From an uncultured Gammaproteobacteria bacterium (GTDB lineage Bacteria; Pseudomonadota; Gammaproteobacteria; Pseudomonadales; Pseudohongiellaceae), in the NCBI GenBank assembly GCA_913060695.1, contig CAJXUA010000009.1, forward strand, positions 49,255-113,254: a stretch of 64,000 bases of DNA. The letters are read 5' to 3'. A program made the position numbers and the translations under genes. Shown here one piece after another: positions 10,203-21,259 of this stretch. How positions within the stretch are numbered: the stretch's first letter is position 1; each line of letters starts with the position of its first letter. The notes beneath the pieces are model-generated. The model ran no database searches. It was given only the letters and a program-made list of their open reading frames with translations, and had not been told where the DNA came from.

Positions 10203-10359
10203 TATTGTTCTCCGTCTCTTGGTAATTCGAGCGTGTTGTTTCACCTCGTAGATTACAGGATTTTGTCAGCAAGCATAGCCTATGCCCGAATCGGAAAGAG
10301 CACTGGCGACCTTCGCAAAATTCTGTAAACATGCCGCAGTCGCAAAAAGAGGAAACTCA

Positions 10360-10707
10360 ATGAATACCCGAATGATCTTTACCGTAGTCGCTAGGATAGA
10401 AGCGTTCACCTGGCTTGGATTGCTGATTGGCATGTTCCTAAAGTACGTAACAGAGACCACCGAGCTAGGTGTCTGGCTGTTCGGACGCGTGCACGGCTTC
10501 GCTTTTATCGTTTACTTCTTCGTCGCCATCTTCGCAGGGCTGCGCCTGCGTTGGCCCTGGTGGGCAACATTGCTGGCCGTGTTGGCGTCAATCCCGCCAT
10601 TAGTGACGTTTCCGTTAGAGCTGTGGTATAGAAAGATGGGCTTGTTGGGTGCGCAGGCGTCTCATGATGTCGAAGCGAAAACGCTGCAAAACGGAATTGG
10701 TGAGTAG
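10360..10707 (+). CDS. DUF3817 family small membrane protein
   Basis: This 115-residue protein has three predicted membrane helices: a first near residues 10-28 (ARIEAFTWLGLLIGMFLKY), a second around FAFIVYFFVAIFAGL, and a third around WWATLLAVLASIPPLVTF. The arrangement RIEAFTWLGLL...KYV...G...HG...F matches DUF3817, an integral membrane family of unknown role. The start ATG has AGAGG about 8 bp upstream, so a longer frame opening at 10282 was not used. It is divergent from the NHL gene and convergent with guaA. Confidence 0.82.
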   Translation: MNTRMIFTVVARIEAFTWLGLLIGMFLKYVTETTELGVWLFGRVHGFAFIVYFFVAIFAGLRLRWPWWATLLAVLASIPPLVTFPLELWYRKMGLLGAQASHDVEAKTLQNGIGE

Positions 10708-10743
10708 TTCAGGAAGGTGTTGAGCTAGCGAGGTGTTTGCGTC

Positions 10744-10777
10744 GGTGGTCACGACTTCACGAGAAGTCATGACCACC
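10744..10777. terminator. Hairpin between DUF3817 gene and guaA, probably bidirectional terminator
   Basis: GGTGGTCACGACTTC pairs with GAAGTCATGACCACC across a 4-base loop with one mismatch. On the plus strand it is followed by CAAAGAGTTTTCT, which contains a short T-run. On the minus strand the tail is not T-rich. It lies between two convergent genes and could serve both. Confidence 0.65.
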
Positions 10778-10791
10778 CAAAGAGTTTTCTA

Positions 10792-12363
10792 TCACTCCCA
10801 CTCGATAGTGGCAGGGGGTTTCGATGAGATGTCGTAGGCCACTCGGGACACATCCGCAATCTCATTGATGATGCGATTACTCACGGTCTCAAGTAACTCA
10901 TAGGGCAGGTGCGCCCAGCGTGCGGTCATGAAATCGATGGTCTCAACTGCACGGATAGTAATGACCCAAGAGTAACGTCGCGCATCGCCCACCACGCCCA
11001 CCGAACGTACGGGCAGGAATACGGCAAAGGCTTGACTAGTCTTGTGGTAGTAATCGGCACGGTGCAACTCCTCGATGAAAATCGCATCGGCACGGCGCAA
11101 TATGTCGCAGTACTCTTTCTTCACTTCACCCAGAATGCGCACACCAAGGCCGGGGCCAGGGAATGGATGCCGGTAGACCATGTCGTAAGGCAGACCCAGT
11201 TCGAGACCGATCTTGCGCACTTCGTCTTTGAACAATTCGCGTAAAGGCTCTACTAAGCCTAACTTCATATCTTCGGGCAAGCCGCCCACGTTGTGGTGCG
11301 ACTTGATGACATGGGCCTTGCCAGTCTTGGAACCGGCCGACTCGATAACATCCGGGTAGATAGTGCCTTGCGCTAGCCACTTAACATTGTCGATCTTGCT
11401 CGCCTCGGCATCGAAGATCTCGATAAAGGTGTTGCCAATCGCCTTACGCTTAAGCTCTGGATCGCTGACGCCTTTGAGCGCGCCGAGGAACTGGTCTTCG
11501 GCATCGGCACGGATGACCTTCACGCCCATATTCTTGGCGAAGGTGGCCATGACTTGTTCGCCCTCATTCAGGCGCAGCAAGCCATTATCGACAAACACAC
11601 AGGTCAATTGATCGCCGATCGCCTTGTGCAGTAAGGCGGCCACAACGGAGGAGTCGACGCCGCCGGAGAGACCGAGCAGTACATGATCGGTGCCCACTTG
11701 TGCACGCACCTTTGCGATTGCATCTTCGATAATATTGGCAGAAGTCCATAGGGCGGCGCAGTCGCAGATCTCGCGTACGAAACGCTCTAGGATGCGTAAG
11801 CCTTGGGCTGTGTGAGTCACTTCGGGGTGAAACTGTATGCCATAGAAGCGGCGTGATTCATCGGACATCGCGGCAATAGGAGCGCTCTCGGTGGCCGCTA
11901 TGGTCGCAAAGCCCTCGGGGACTTTAACTACCTTGTCACCATGACTCATCCACACGTCGAGCTCGGCAAGACCGTCTGCAGTTATCCTGTCCTCTATGCC
12001 ATCGAAAAGCGCACTAGACTTGCACAGACCGACCTTGGCATAGCCAAACTCGGACTTACTGGAAGCCTCAACCTTGCCCCCTAACTGCTCCGCCATGGTC
12101 TGCATGCCGTAGCAGATGCCCAATAACGGCAATCCACCTTGCAAGAGGAACTCGGGGGCCCTTGGGGAATCAGCAAGAGTTGCCGTCTCGGGCCCTCCTG
12201 AGAAGATCACGCCTTGCGGCGCAAACGCTTCGATTTCTTCCTGCGTAGACTGGTAATCCCAGATCTCACAATACACGCCCAACTCACGCACGCGACGCGC
12301 GATGAGTTGAGTGTATTGAGACCCGAAATCCAGAATGAGAATTTTCTGGCTATGAATATTCAA
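10792..12363 (-). CDS. guaA: GMP synthase (glutamine-hydrolysing)
   Basis: GuaA aminates XMP to GMP using glutamine and ATP. The N-terminal class I amidotransferase domain has the nucleophile motif GICYGMQ and the HPEVTHT histidine. The ATP pyrophosphatase domain has the P-loop GLSGGVDSS near residue 225. The C-terminal dimerisation domain ends in KPPATIEWE, as in E. coli. The length is 523 residues. The start codon appears to be [17 protein letters not shown] begins at TTG 12361-12363, and no in-frame ATG lies nearby. It follows guaB by 23 bp, forming the usual guaBA operon. Confidence 0.97.
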   Translation of the reverse strand: MNIHSQKILILDFGSQYTQLIARRVRELGVYCEIWDYQSTQEEIEAFAPQGVIFSGGPETATLADSPRAPEFLLQGGLPLLGICYGMQTMAEQLGGKVEASSKSEFGYAKVGLCKSSALFDGIEDRITADGLAELDVWMSHGDKVVKVPEGFATIAATESAPIAAMSDESRRFYGIQFHPEVTHTAQGLRILERFVREICDCAALWTSANIIEDAIAKVRAQVGTDHVLLGLSGGVDSSVVAALLHKAIGDQLTCVFVDNGLLRLNEGEQVMATFAKNMGVKVIRADAEDQFLGALKGVSDPELKRKAIGNTFIEIFDAEASKIDNVKWLAQGTIYPDVIESAGSKTGKAHVIKSHHNVGGLPEDMKLGLVEPLRELFKDEVRKIGLELGLPYDMVYRHPFPGPGLGVRILGEVKKEYCDILRRADAIFIEELHRADYYHKTSQAFAVFLPVRSVGVVGDARRYSWVITIRAVETIDFMTARWAHLPYELLETVSNRIINEIADVSRVAYDISSKPPATIEWE

Positions 12364-12386
12364 GGTGATCTTGCCTGCTTTTGGGT

Positions 12387-14532
<2,146 letters not shown>

Positions 14533-14554
14533 AGAGGAAGGCTCCAGGTTATTA

Positions 14555-15313
14555 TTAGAAAATACGCTTCGGGAAGCGTTTGCGTAGGCGGTCCAACATA
14601 CGCGGCATTTTTAATTGATGACTTTGCACAATAGCGTTGAGCGCCTCATCAGGCAACCAGTCGCTGCGCCGAATAAACTGTACCCAGTCGGCATAGGCTG
14701 CCCACTGAGGGCTCAAACGTTTACGGGCACGCTCAAAATCGATGAGGCAGATATCGCCAGAGCTCAGCTCGATAAAAATGTGCACTGGAAACAAGGCCCC
14801 GTGCTGCCAGCCCGTCATATGCATGGCAAGCAGCTGCTCCCCCACTCGCCGCAATTGGGGCAAGTACAGGCTCCAGTCCGATATCTTATCCTCATAATCC
14901 GCAAGGGTTGGCAGCGTTAACGCGCGGGTCAACAATAGGCCTTGCGAGGCACCGGTCTCGGCTTGAACTCGAAACCCATAGGCCACCATCTCCACGCTAG
15001 GCCAATTTCTCTGCTGGGCCATAGTCAGGGCATCGGCCTCGTATCGGAACGTGAGCGCGCCAGTGAGATAACGTAGCGAGTAGCGTGATTGGTTCTCTTG
15101 ACGCTTTAAATAGAATGTTTCCTCTTTGCCCTGCGAATCCGCCACTTGTAGAGTAGAGACGCCACTCCAGCCATTACGACGAATATTAGCGGGCTCTACG
15201 AAATCTTGAGGAAGATCCCATAGATCATCAAAGCTTGCGTAACCTGCCTTCGACAGCTGCTGCGCGTTGGTATCGCACATCACAGTTAGATCATTCAATT
15301 TATTTTGCAGCAA
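14555..15313 (-). CDS. InaA/WaaP-type lipopolysaccharide kinase family protein
   Basis: The 252-residue protein has a shortened protein-kinase-like fold: NGWSGVSTLQV near residue 47, the lysine strand FYLKRQEN near 67, the catalytic-loop region WQHGALFPVHIFIE near 170 and the metal-binding ICLIDFERARK near 187. This matches the InaA/Kdo-kinase family, whose members phosphorylate LPS core sugars or remain uncharacterised. The start is a TTG at 15311-15313 with AAGG about 9 bp upstream; no good ATG exists before the conserved region. It lies between the sulfatase and the methyltransferase, all on the minus strand. Confidence 0.8.
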   Translation of the reverse strand: MLQNKLNDLTVMCDTNAQQLSKAGYASFDDLWDLPQDFVEPANIRRNGWSGVSTLQVADSQGKEETFYLKRQENQSRYSLRYLTGALTFRYEADALTMAQQRNWPSVEMVAYGFRVQAETGASQGLLLTRALTLPTLADYEDKISDWSLYLPQLRRVGEQLLAMHMTGWQHGALFPVHIFIELSSGDICLIDFERARKRLSPQWAAYADWVQFIRRSDWLPDEALNAIVQSHQLKMPRMLDRLRKRFPKRIF

Positions 15314-15341
15314 CGATTAAACCTTCTAATACGTGTTCAAC

Positions 15342-17165
15342 TTAGTGATAAAAGCGCGAAAGTTCACGCGCGAACTTGCCCAAAGGCGTCCGATAGTCCG
15401 ACTTGGTTTTGCTCAGATCAACTGGCGAATCGTTCAACAATGTCGTCACATCGTCATAGGCGGCGCCTTTCTTACTAAACACCATCTTCAGCTCTGGCGT
15501 AATCAAGGTATTGCCGTGCCAGTCGCTTACCACCGTGTAATCCCGTCGATATTCCGGGGCAAAAAGATCACTTCCATAACTATAAGTTGTTGGATCTAAG
15601 TTCACACCTAATGCTGCCATGATAGTCGCAGGCATATCCAGATGACTAGTCATAATGCTCGTTTCACCTGGCTCGCGCCCGGGGATATGAATGAGCATTG
15701 GCACTCTAATCTGTTCCTGACTAAACGTTGAGTTATGTCCCCAGCGCCCCTTCTCCATGAATTCCTCGCCGTGATCGCCAGTGACCACCACGATTGTATT
15801 ATCGAGCAAGCCCTGCTCCTCTAGCATGTCGTAGACGCGCCCAAGCTGACTATCTAGATGATGGGTCGCGTTAATATAGCGATTGCGAATACGCTCTATG
15901 TTCTCTTCGATATCGACGGTCAGGTAATTGAAATCATCGATGTAATCTTCACGAATTATGCTCTCTTCCGGAAAATAATAATTAGCATGGGCCGATTCGA
16001 AAAACATGAAACTGAAAAAAGGTTGCTGTGTGTTCTCAACAAACTGCAGCATATCCGTTACATTTTTCCTGTCTCGCTCCCAGCCTGCCCCTTCGGTATA
16101 GGATTGAAGTTGCTCTTCTTGAAGGCTCGCGAAAATGGTCTTATCGAATTCAGGATACGAGAAGCGCGAGCTGGTATACGCCATCATCGAGTAATCGTTT
16201 TTCTGTATCAGGTCCACTAGCATTGGCGCGCGGTGCGCATAGAGGAAATCGAACCAGTAACCTCCATATAAGCCATAGAACTGCGAGAACATGCCCATGC
16301 GCGTGCCATTACCACCACTATAGTGATTAAGGAAACGCTGCGATTTTTCGGCAAATTTCCACGTATTGGGCATGAACTCTGGAGTCAACATATCCGCACG
16401 CAACGACTCGGACACTAGCCACACGATATTGTATGGCTTATCGAACTTCACATCAGGAGTCTCGGGATAGTTGATACTGCCGCCGGACTCGGACACATCG
16501 AACTCTGCGCCATCGGGCCGATTGATCGCAACACCTAGACCCTCGAAAGTACCGCGGGCCGTCACGGGTATATACCAAACAATGCGACCGGCGGTGCCGA
16601 GAATTACACGGTTGTAGTTATACTCTGAAAGCGCGTACCAACCCGATTGAAAGAGCAGCAATAGTACCGCTGCAGACCACAGATAACGCCGCTTTAGCCA
16701 GCGCGGATAAAGTCGTTCAAAGGGAATAAAGCGCAGCGCCGCAATCACAAATACCGCCAAGACAATAACGGCGAACAATAAGGTTCGGTTTGTAGAGGCC
16801 GACACCCCCATCGCTTCCACACCGCCTGGTGTAACAAGAAGGTTGACCACGAAGAAATTCACATAGAAGCCATACATGTCGCGCAATTTATAGTTTGCGA
16901 ACATAAATACGATAATAGCGATACACAGCGCCTGCATCACGTAGATAAGCCAATGTGTGCGCTTCCCACGCCTCTCAAAATGCTGCTGTATCCCGTAGAG
17001 AATCAGTACGGGAGAGCTCAGTATTAGAGATTGCACGAATGCCGCAGCAAGCAGAAATATGTCAGCAGATAAGCCCATTATCGGCTGCCAGGCCAAAAAT
17101 AAGCTAGAAATGAAAACCGCATAGAAGGTCAGAAGGACAGTTCTAAACGCAGTGATATTCGGCAT
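15342..17165 (-). CDS. YejM-like (DUF3413) inner-membrane sulfatase-fold protein
   Basis: The 607-residue protein has about five N-terminal membrane helices (residues 5-200) followed by a periplasmic sulfatase/alkaline-phosphatase-fold domain. Visible sites are NIVWLVSESLRADM near the first metal site, SGGNGTRMGMFSQFYG carrying the Thr at the nucleophile position, and VVTGDHGEEFMEKGRWGHNS near the last metal site. E. coli YejM/PbgA has the same plan and controls LPS synthesis through LapB and FtsH. Whether this homolog is enzymatic or regulatory is open. GGAG lies 6 bp before the ATG. A CTTAAG-N5-CTTAAG operator-like repeat sits 59 bp upstream. Confidence 0.85.
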   Translation of the reverse strand: MPNITAFRTVLLTFYAVFISSLFLAWQPIMGLSADIFLLAAAFVQSLILSSPVLILYGIQQHFERRGKRTHWLIYVMQALCIAIIVFMFANYKLRDMYGFYVNFFVVNLLVTPGGVEAMGVSASTNRTLLFAVIVLAVFVIAALRFIPFERLYPRWLKRRYLWSAAVLLLLFQSGWYALSEYNYNRVILGTAGRIVWYIPVTARGTFEGLGVAINRPDGAEFDVSESGGSINYPETPDVKFDKPYNIVWLVSESLRADMLTPEFMPNTWKFAEKSQRFLNHYSGGNGTRMGMFSQFYGLYGGYWFDFLYAHRAPMLVDLIQKNDYSMMAYTSSRFSYPEFDKTIFASLQEEQLQSYTEGAGWERDRKNVTDMLQFVENTQQPFFSFMFFESAHANYYFPEESIIREDYIDDFNYLTVDIEENIERIRNRYINATHHLDSQLGRVYDMLEEQGLLDNTIVVVTGDHGEEFMEKGRWGHNSTFSQEQIRVPMLIHIPGREPGETSIMTSHLDMPATIMAALGVNLDPTTYSYGSDLFAPEYRRDYTVVSDWHGNTLITPELKMVFSKKGAAYDDVTTLLNDSPVDLSKTKSDYRTPLGKFARELSRFYH

Positions 17166-17223
17166 GCAATCTCCAAGTTCTAACAATGACTGTAGTAGTT
17201 TTGTCACATCTTAGAGACTGTAA

Positions 17224-17240
17224 CTTAAGCTAATCTTAAG
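17224..17240. promoter_or_regulatory. QseB/PmrA-type tandem operator before the sulfatase gene
   Basis: CTTAAG-CTAAT-CTTAAG is a direct repeat of the hexamer with a 5-bp spacer, so the TTAA cores are 11 bp apart. This matches the YTTAAK-N5-YTTAAK pattern known for PmrA and related QseB regulators. It lies between the barrel gene at the end of the ten-gene operon and the sulfatase gene. The response regulator encoded 3.3 kb upstream belongs to this subfamily and is the obvious candidate to bind it. Confidence 0.65.
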
Positions 17241-17248
17241 TCTTCTAA

Positions 17249-17980
17249 CTAGAACTCCCACTCCAGCAAAAAGCGAAAGCTTTGGTCGGGTGTAGTGTCA
17301 TTCAATGGCGCAATCAGGCCGGCCTCCCAATGCCATTTATTCTTTCCGTTACCACGAATAACGCCGGTTAGAACCGGCCCAATGCCGCGCGTAAATTCAT
17401 CAGCGTAAAACTCGATGCCGGGCTCGAAAGCCTCTCGAAATCGATAACGCCATTGTGCGGAGGCGAAGCGGTCGAGCTCATCTTCGATATTAGAGCCAAA
17501 CTCATACTCCAGACCGAGATTAAGTGTACCCACCCAATCGCCCCACTGCCTGCTGGCCACCAGAACAGTCGCTAACTCTGCAATGCTCTCACTGATCTGG
17601 CGTTCGTATTCAAAGATCACGCCCCAGTCAGTGTTGTATTCACCCTGCTCGGTAAGCTGAATCTTTGATTCGATCTCGTAGCCTTCCAATTCGAAAGATT
17701 GATCTGGCAGACGAGTGCCAATCACATAGGCCTCTAAGAACACTCGGTCATTGAGCGAGAATCCGTAACTGATGCGTTGCCGGAGGATATTGTCCTCCGT
17801 GGGCCTTTCATCGGTTTGGAAAATAGTGCGTATCTCTACCTCACGCTCCATAGCCTGCACATAGGGATCGTTCACGCTACTAACACCGTTGTGATGCACC
17901 GGGTTATCCGCGAGCGCGCTACCCATTCCAATATTGAGCACTAGCGTTAAACTGAAAAACTTATAGCATGCACTCCTCAT
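17249..17980 (-). CDS. Predicted outer-membrane beta-barrel protein, last gene of the iron-type operon
   Basis: A 243-residue protein with an N-terminal signal peptide (SLTLVLNIGMGSALA-DN) and a chain of alternating amphipathic strands such as TDWGVIFEYERQ and WVGTLNLGLEYEFG. It ends LLEWEF with a terminal aromatic residue, as barrel proteins recognised by BamA do. I do not recognise a named family. Its ATG overlaps the FTR1 stop (ATGA), so it is translationally coupled to the permease. From that it is inferred to be the outer-membrane part of the same uptake system. Confidence 0.7.
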   Translation of the reverse strand: MRSACYKFFSLTLVLNIGMGSALADNPVHHNGVSSVNDPYVQAMEREVEIRTIFQTDERPTEDNILRQRISYGFSLNDRVFLEAYVIGTRLPDQSFELEGYEIESKIQLTEQGEYNTDWGVIFEYERQISESIAELATVLVASRQWGDWVGTLNLGLEYEFGSNIEDELDRFASAQWRYRFREAFEPGIEFYADEFTRGIGPVLTGVIRGNGKNKWHWEAGLIAPLNDTTPDQSFRFLLEWEF

Positions 17981-18789
17981 CTAGCATCCCCGGCGTCGCC
18001 ACTGCCTGGCTTCCTATAAAGAAACCAGGCAGCAAACATAGCTAAAAGAGATGTGAGAATTGACCCGAGATAGAGTAGTACTTGGGTCAGAGAAGGACTG
18101 GCCTCATAGCCGATCGCGGCATGTAGTAACTCCCCTACTAGTGAGGATTCAGAAAACACATTGCTGGTATCCCACAGGGCTCCTTGCGATGGCAACAAGT
18201 CTGCTTGAGACAGATACAGGGCCGCTTGCCCCATCATTCCCGCGGCAAGTACAAGAGAGACTACGCAGCATGTAATGAGTCGCTTGTTGCGCGGAAGAGA
18301 TTTCAGCGCGTAGTAGAAAAAGGTACCTATGCTCAGGCCAATTCCCATGCCGATCGCGCCACCGGAAAATACCGAGGACATATTATCCGCCAGCACCCCG
18401 TAGGAGTATCCATACAAATAGATCTCCGCCCCCTCTCGTGTCATCGCCATACTAACCGTGCCAGCGAACACGAGAAGCAAGAGACCATAGGGTATTCGAT
18501 ATTTCGAGTCCTTGAGTTGTTTAACCGCCAAGAAATTATGCGCAGCGAGCAACACTGCGATAGCGATGAGGAGAGTAGAGTTTACAATCTCTTGGCCAAA
18601 GCCTTCGAATGCCATCGAAATCTGTTCCAGACGCAGGGCATAAGCGGTTGCGCCGCAGACACCGAGTAGCAAGGCGAGTGCCATCCACCGAAATCGATAC
18701 CCCATAGCGGTAGAGGAGGCCATCAGCATGCAGATCAGCAGCATCGCCTCTAAGACTTCGCGCAATACGATTACTACGGCATCGGTCAT
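17977..18789 (-). CDS. FTR1-family iron permease
   Basis: The 270-residue protein has about seven membrane helices and both REXXE iron-binding motifs of the FTR1/EfeU family: REVLE at residues 10-14 and REGAE at 118-122. Family members move ferric ions, after oxidation of ferrous iron, across the inner membrane. The gene lies between a periplasmic cupredoxin-fold protein and an outer-membrane barrel. This resembles the EfeUO plan, but without EfeB or a multicopper oxidase in the window. The start overlaps no other gene, and the stop overlaps the barrel gene start by 4 bp. Confidence 0.9.
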   Translation of the reverse strand: MTDAVVIVLREVLEAMLLICMLMASSTAMGYRFRWMALALLLGVCGATAYALRLEQISMAFEGFGQEIVNSTLLIAIAVLLAAHNFLAVKQLKDSKYRIPYGLLLLVFAGTVSMAMTREGAEIYLYGYSYGVLADNMSSVFSGGAIGMGIGLSIGTFFYYALKSLPRNKRLITCCVVSLVLAAGMMGQAALYLSQADLLPSQGALWDTSNVFSESSLVGELLHAAIGYEASPSLTQVLLYLGSILTSLLAMFAAWFLYRKPGSGDAGDAR

Positions 18790-18816
18790 GTCCGCCGAAC
18801 TCCCTTAACAACGCGC

Positions 18817-19179
18817 CTATTTAACAATGATTTTCCCCAATGCGGTTTTAAGATTGAACTCGCCAAAGAAGGGATACTCGCCCGGTTTTAGCGGGCCAAT
18901 AAACACTACTCCCTGGCTATTACCGACGATGACCTTCTCACGATTCAACTCGTAGCTTTCAAACTCCTCAGGCGTAGGATCACGGTTATAAATGATGAGC
19001 TTCACCTTCTGATTCGCGGGAATCTCGAACTCGGCTGGGAAAAACAAATGCTCGCGAATCTCGATCTCAAAGACAGGCGTCTGTGCCGACGCTGTAGAGG
19101 CCAGAGCAAATAGCAAAAGGAGGCAACTCGCGCGGACAAGTGAGTGCCGCAACGTCTTCAAAACATTAGCAAATTTCAT
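18817..19179 (-). CDS. Periplasmic cupredoxin-fold protein lacking canonical copper ligands (EfeO-N-like)
   Basis: After a signal peptide (CLLLLFALASTASA-QT) the mature part of about 87 residues has the cupredoxin_1 pattern: FEIEIREHLFFPAEFEIPAN, KVKLIIYNRD, EEFES, PLKPGEYPFFGEFN and GKIIVK. The type 1 copper set (His, Cys, His, Met) is absent: there is no cysteine in the mature chain and only one histidine. Acidic residues at PTPEEFESYE could bind iron, as suggested for EfeO-type domains. The ATG overlaps the kinase stop by 4 bp, and the FTR1 permease follows. Confidence 0.82.
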   Translation of the reverse strand: MKFANVLKTLRHSLVRASCLLLLFALASTASAQTPVFEIEIREHLFFPAEFEIPANQKVKLIIYNRDPTPEEFESYELNREKVIVGNSQGVVFIGPLKPGEYPFFGEFNLKTALGKIIVK

Positions 19180-20567
19180 GTAAGAATGCCCTTGTGTTCT
19201 TGTTTCGTCTCGGCCGCGTCAAATTGAATACTCACGCATAGACCTCCCAATTCTTTCGAGCTTGATAGCTCGATATCGGCGCTATGCATCTCCACAATGT
19301 GTTTCACTATGGCAAGGCCTAAGCCTGAGCCACTAACACCAGAGGCGTGCCTGTCGCCATCTAATCTGTAAAAGCGATCGAAAACTCGCTCTCGGTACCC
19401 TGCCGGTATGCCGGGTCCAGAGTCCTCCACTAACATGCTTACACGGGTGCCTCGCTGTGCGATGCGCATGCGTATCCGCGCATGGTTTGGCGAGTATTTC
19501 GACGCATTCGCAATCAGGTTCGAGACCAGAGAGCGCAGCGCCGTGGCGTCACCGCGAATAATGGCACTCGAACCTTCTAAATCGAAGTGCTGCTCGCGCT
19601 CTAGTATAGCTTCGTACTCGCTGCTGATGACCTCTTGAGCGAGTTTATAGAGATCAATAGGCAGAAACTGCACCATGTACTGGTCTGGTGCTGTGCGATT
19701 GAGTACCAGAATCTGCTCCACAAGATGTCCCATAGCATCGATACTCAGTTGCAATTCTTGTAGGGTCGCACTGGGCGCCGCCATCTCCTCTAATAGATTG
19801 TGTATCTGCACCTTCAGAATGCTAATCGGAGTGCGTAATTCGTGTGCAGCATCCGCCGCGAAGCGTTTCTCCCGATTGAAAGAGGACTGTAGGCGCCTTA
19901 GCAAATCGTTTGTGGATAGCGTTAAGGGCGTCAGCTCACCTGGCACGTTGTCTAGACGCACGGCGCTTAAATCCGAAACCTCTCGACTGCGTACTGCCTG
20001 GGCCAATTGACCGATCGGGCGCAGGCCATAGCCCACGATAAACCAAATCAACACAGCAGCTAAGGGAATGCTTAGCACTGTCGGTATTACCGCCTCCAGA
20101 ATGACGCTCTCCGCTAGCTCATAGCGCACATCTAGACGCTGCGCCGCCATTACCCAGCGTTGCTCGTCGGGGTTGTGAATAACAAGGACACGCCATCGAT
20201 AACCACTAAAATTGCGATCTGAGTAACCGACTTCGAGCGGGCTCATTGCGACAGAAGGCGCCATAACAGAGCGCATTACGAGCACGCCCTGATCATCAAA
20301 TACCTGGTAGGCAATCAGACTCTCAGCGCTCAACTCTAGATCACCCTGCTTGGGCAGCACTAATTCTTCCAAAAGCTTTGCCGCGCCGGAGGTGTTGGTG
20401 CTCGGACTGATAAGGCTCAATAATTTGGCATGCTCTTGCAACTGCATGTCGAACAAGGTTTCTGCCTCGGACATGCTTTCCCGATAGCCGCGCAGCGATG
20501 ACAGGAAGCTCACCAAGACGATAATGGCAATCAGAGTCAATGTTAAGAAAAGCCGAATCGAAGCCAT
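19176..20567 (-). CDS. QseC/PmrB-type sensor histidine kinase
   Basis: The 463-residue kinase has a first membrane helix at about residues 5-23, a periplasmic sensor segment to about 155, and a second helix at 158-180. A HAMP region follows, then the phosphoacceptor site FAADAAHELRTPIS with His242. The ATP-binding domain includes NLIANASKYSP (N box), EDSGPGIP (G1) and SGSGLGLAIVKHI (G2). It is encoded 6 bp after its response regulator, and its periplasmic ligand is unknown. Its neighbours suggest that it senses metal or an envelope signal. Confidence 0.93.
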   Translation of the reverse strand: MASIRLFLTLTLIAIIVLVSFLSSLRGYRESMSEAETLFDMQLQEHAKLLSLISPSTNTSGAAKLLEELVLPKQGDLELSAESLIAYQVFDDQGVLVMRSVMAPSVAMSPLEVGYSDRNFSGYRWRVLVIHNPDEQRWVMAAQRLDVRYELAESVILEAVIPTVLSIPLAAVLIWFIVGYGLRPIGQLAQAVRSREVSDLSAVRLDNVPGELTPLTLSTNDLLRRLQSSFNREKRFAADAAHELRTPISILKVQIHNLLEEMAAPSATLQELQLSIDAMGHLVEQILVLNRTAPDQYMVQFLPIDLYKLAQEVISSEYEAILEREQHFDLEGSSAIIRGDATALRSLVSNLIANASKYSPNHARIRMRIAQRGTRVSMLVEDSGPGIPAGYRERVFDRFYRLDGDRHASGVSGSGLGLAIVKHIVEMHSADIELSSSKELGGLCVSIQFDAAETKQEHKGILT

Positions 20568-20573
20568 GAATCC

Positions 20574-21245
20574 TTAACCAGTGCCCGACTGTTTTCTGAC
20601 CACATAACCTACGCCCCGGACAGTCTGAATAAAGCCGGACGGGAGTTTCTTGCGTAGATTGTGAATATGTACCTCTACGGTATTGCTACTGACCTCTTCT
20701 CCCCAGCTGTAGAGCTTGCTATCGAGCACGTCTCTAGTCTGTATCTTATTAGCGCTCTCCATCAGCGCCTTCAACAGCATATATTCACGGCGCGACATGC
20801 TAATACCCTGCCCCGCAATCGTTACCTCATGGCTATTGGTATCGATCTCGACTTCCCCAATTTCGATGGAATGACTTTTAACATTGCTCAGGCGCCGCTC
20901 TAGTGCACGTAGCCGTGCTAGCAGCTCATCGATCTCGAAAGGCTTGGCCAGATAATCGTCTGCGCCAGCGTCTAGCCCAAGCACTTTATCTGAGGTGGCA
21001 TCTCGCGCCGTTAGTATCAACACCGGGTTGCTAAATCCGAATTTGCGCGCAGACTTGAGTACCTCCAGACCATCGGTGTCGGGCAGGCCCAGATCTAACA
21101 CGACGATATCGGGCTGGGATGTCTTGATAGCACTGAGCGCCTGGTCACCTCGATCCACATGATTAATGCTAAAGCCGGCACTCTTCAGCGCACGAACGAT
21201 AGCATTCGCCAAAAGCGTATTATCTTCGACCAGCAACACCTGCAT
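20574..21245 (-). CDS. OmpR-family response regulator, QseB/PmrA subgroup
   Basis: The 223-residue protein has a receiver domain with phospho-acceptor Asp51 (IVVLDLGLPDTDG) and LILTARDATSDKVLGLDAGADDYLAKPF, sequences very close to QseB/PmrA/BasR. A winged-helix effector follows, with SRREYMLLKAL, SNTVEVHIHNLRKKL and TVRGVGYVV. Regulators of this subgroup bind two TTAA half-sites one helical turn apart. Such sites occur at 25738-25754 and 17224-17240, bracketing its own operon. GGAG lies about 10 bp before the ATG. Confidence 0.93.
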   Translation of the reverse strand: MQVLLVEDNTLLANAIVRALKSAGFSINHVDRGDQALSAIKTSQPDIVVLDLGLPDTDGLEVLKSARKFGFSNPVLILTARDATSDKVLGLDAGADDYLAKPFEIDELLARLRALERRLSNVKSHSIEIGEVEIDTNSHEVTIAGQGISMSRREYMLLKALMESANKIQTRDVLDSKLYSWGEEVSSNTVEVHIHNLRKKLPSGFIQTVRGVGYVVRKQSGTG

Positions 21246-21259
21246 TAAGGCTTCTCCAG

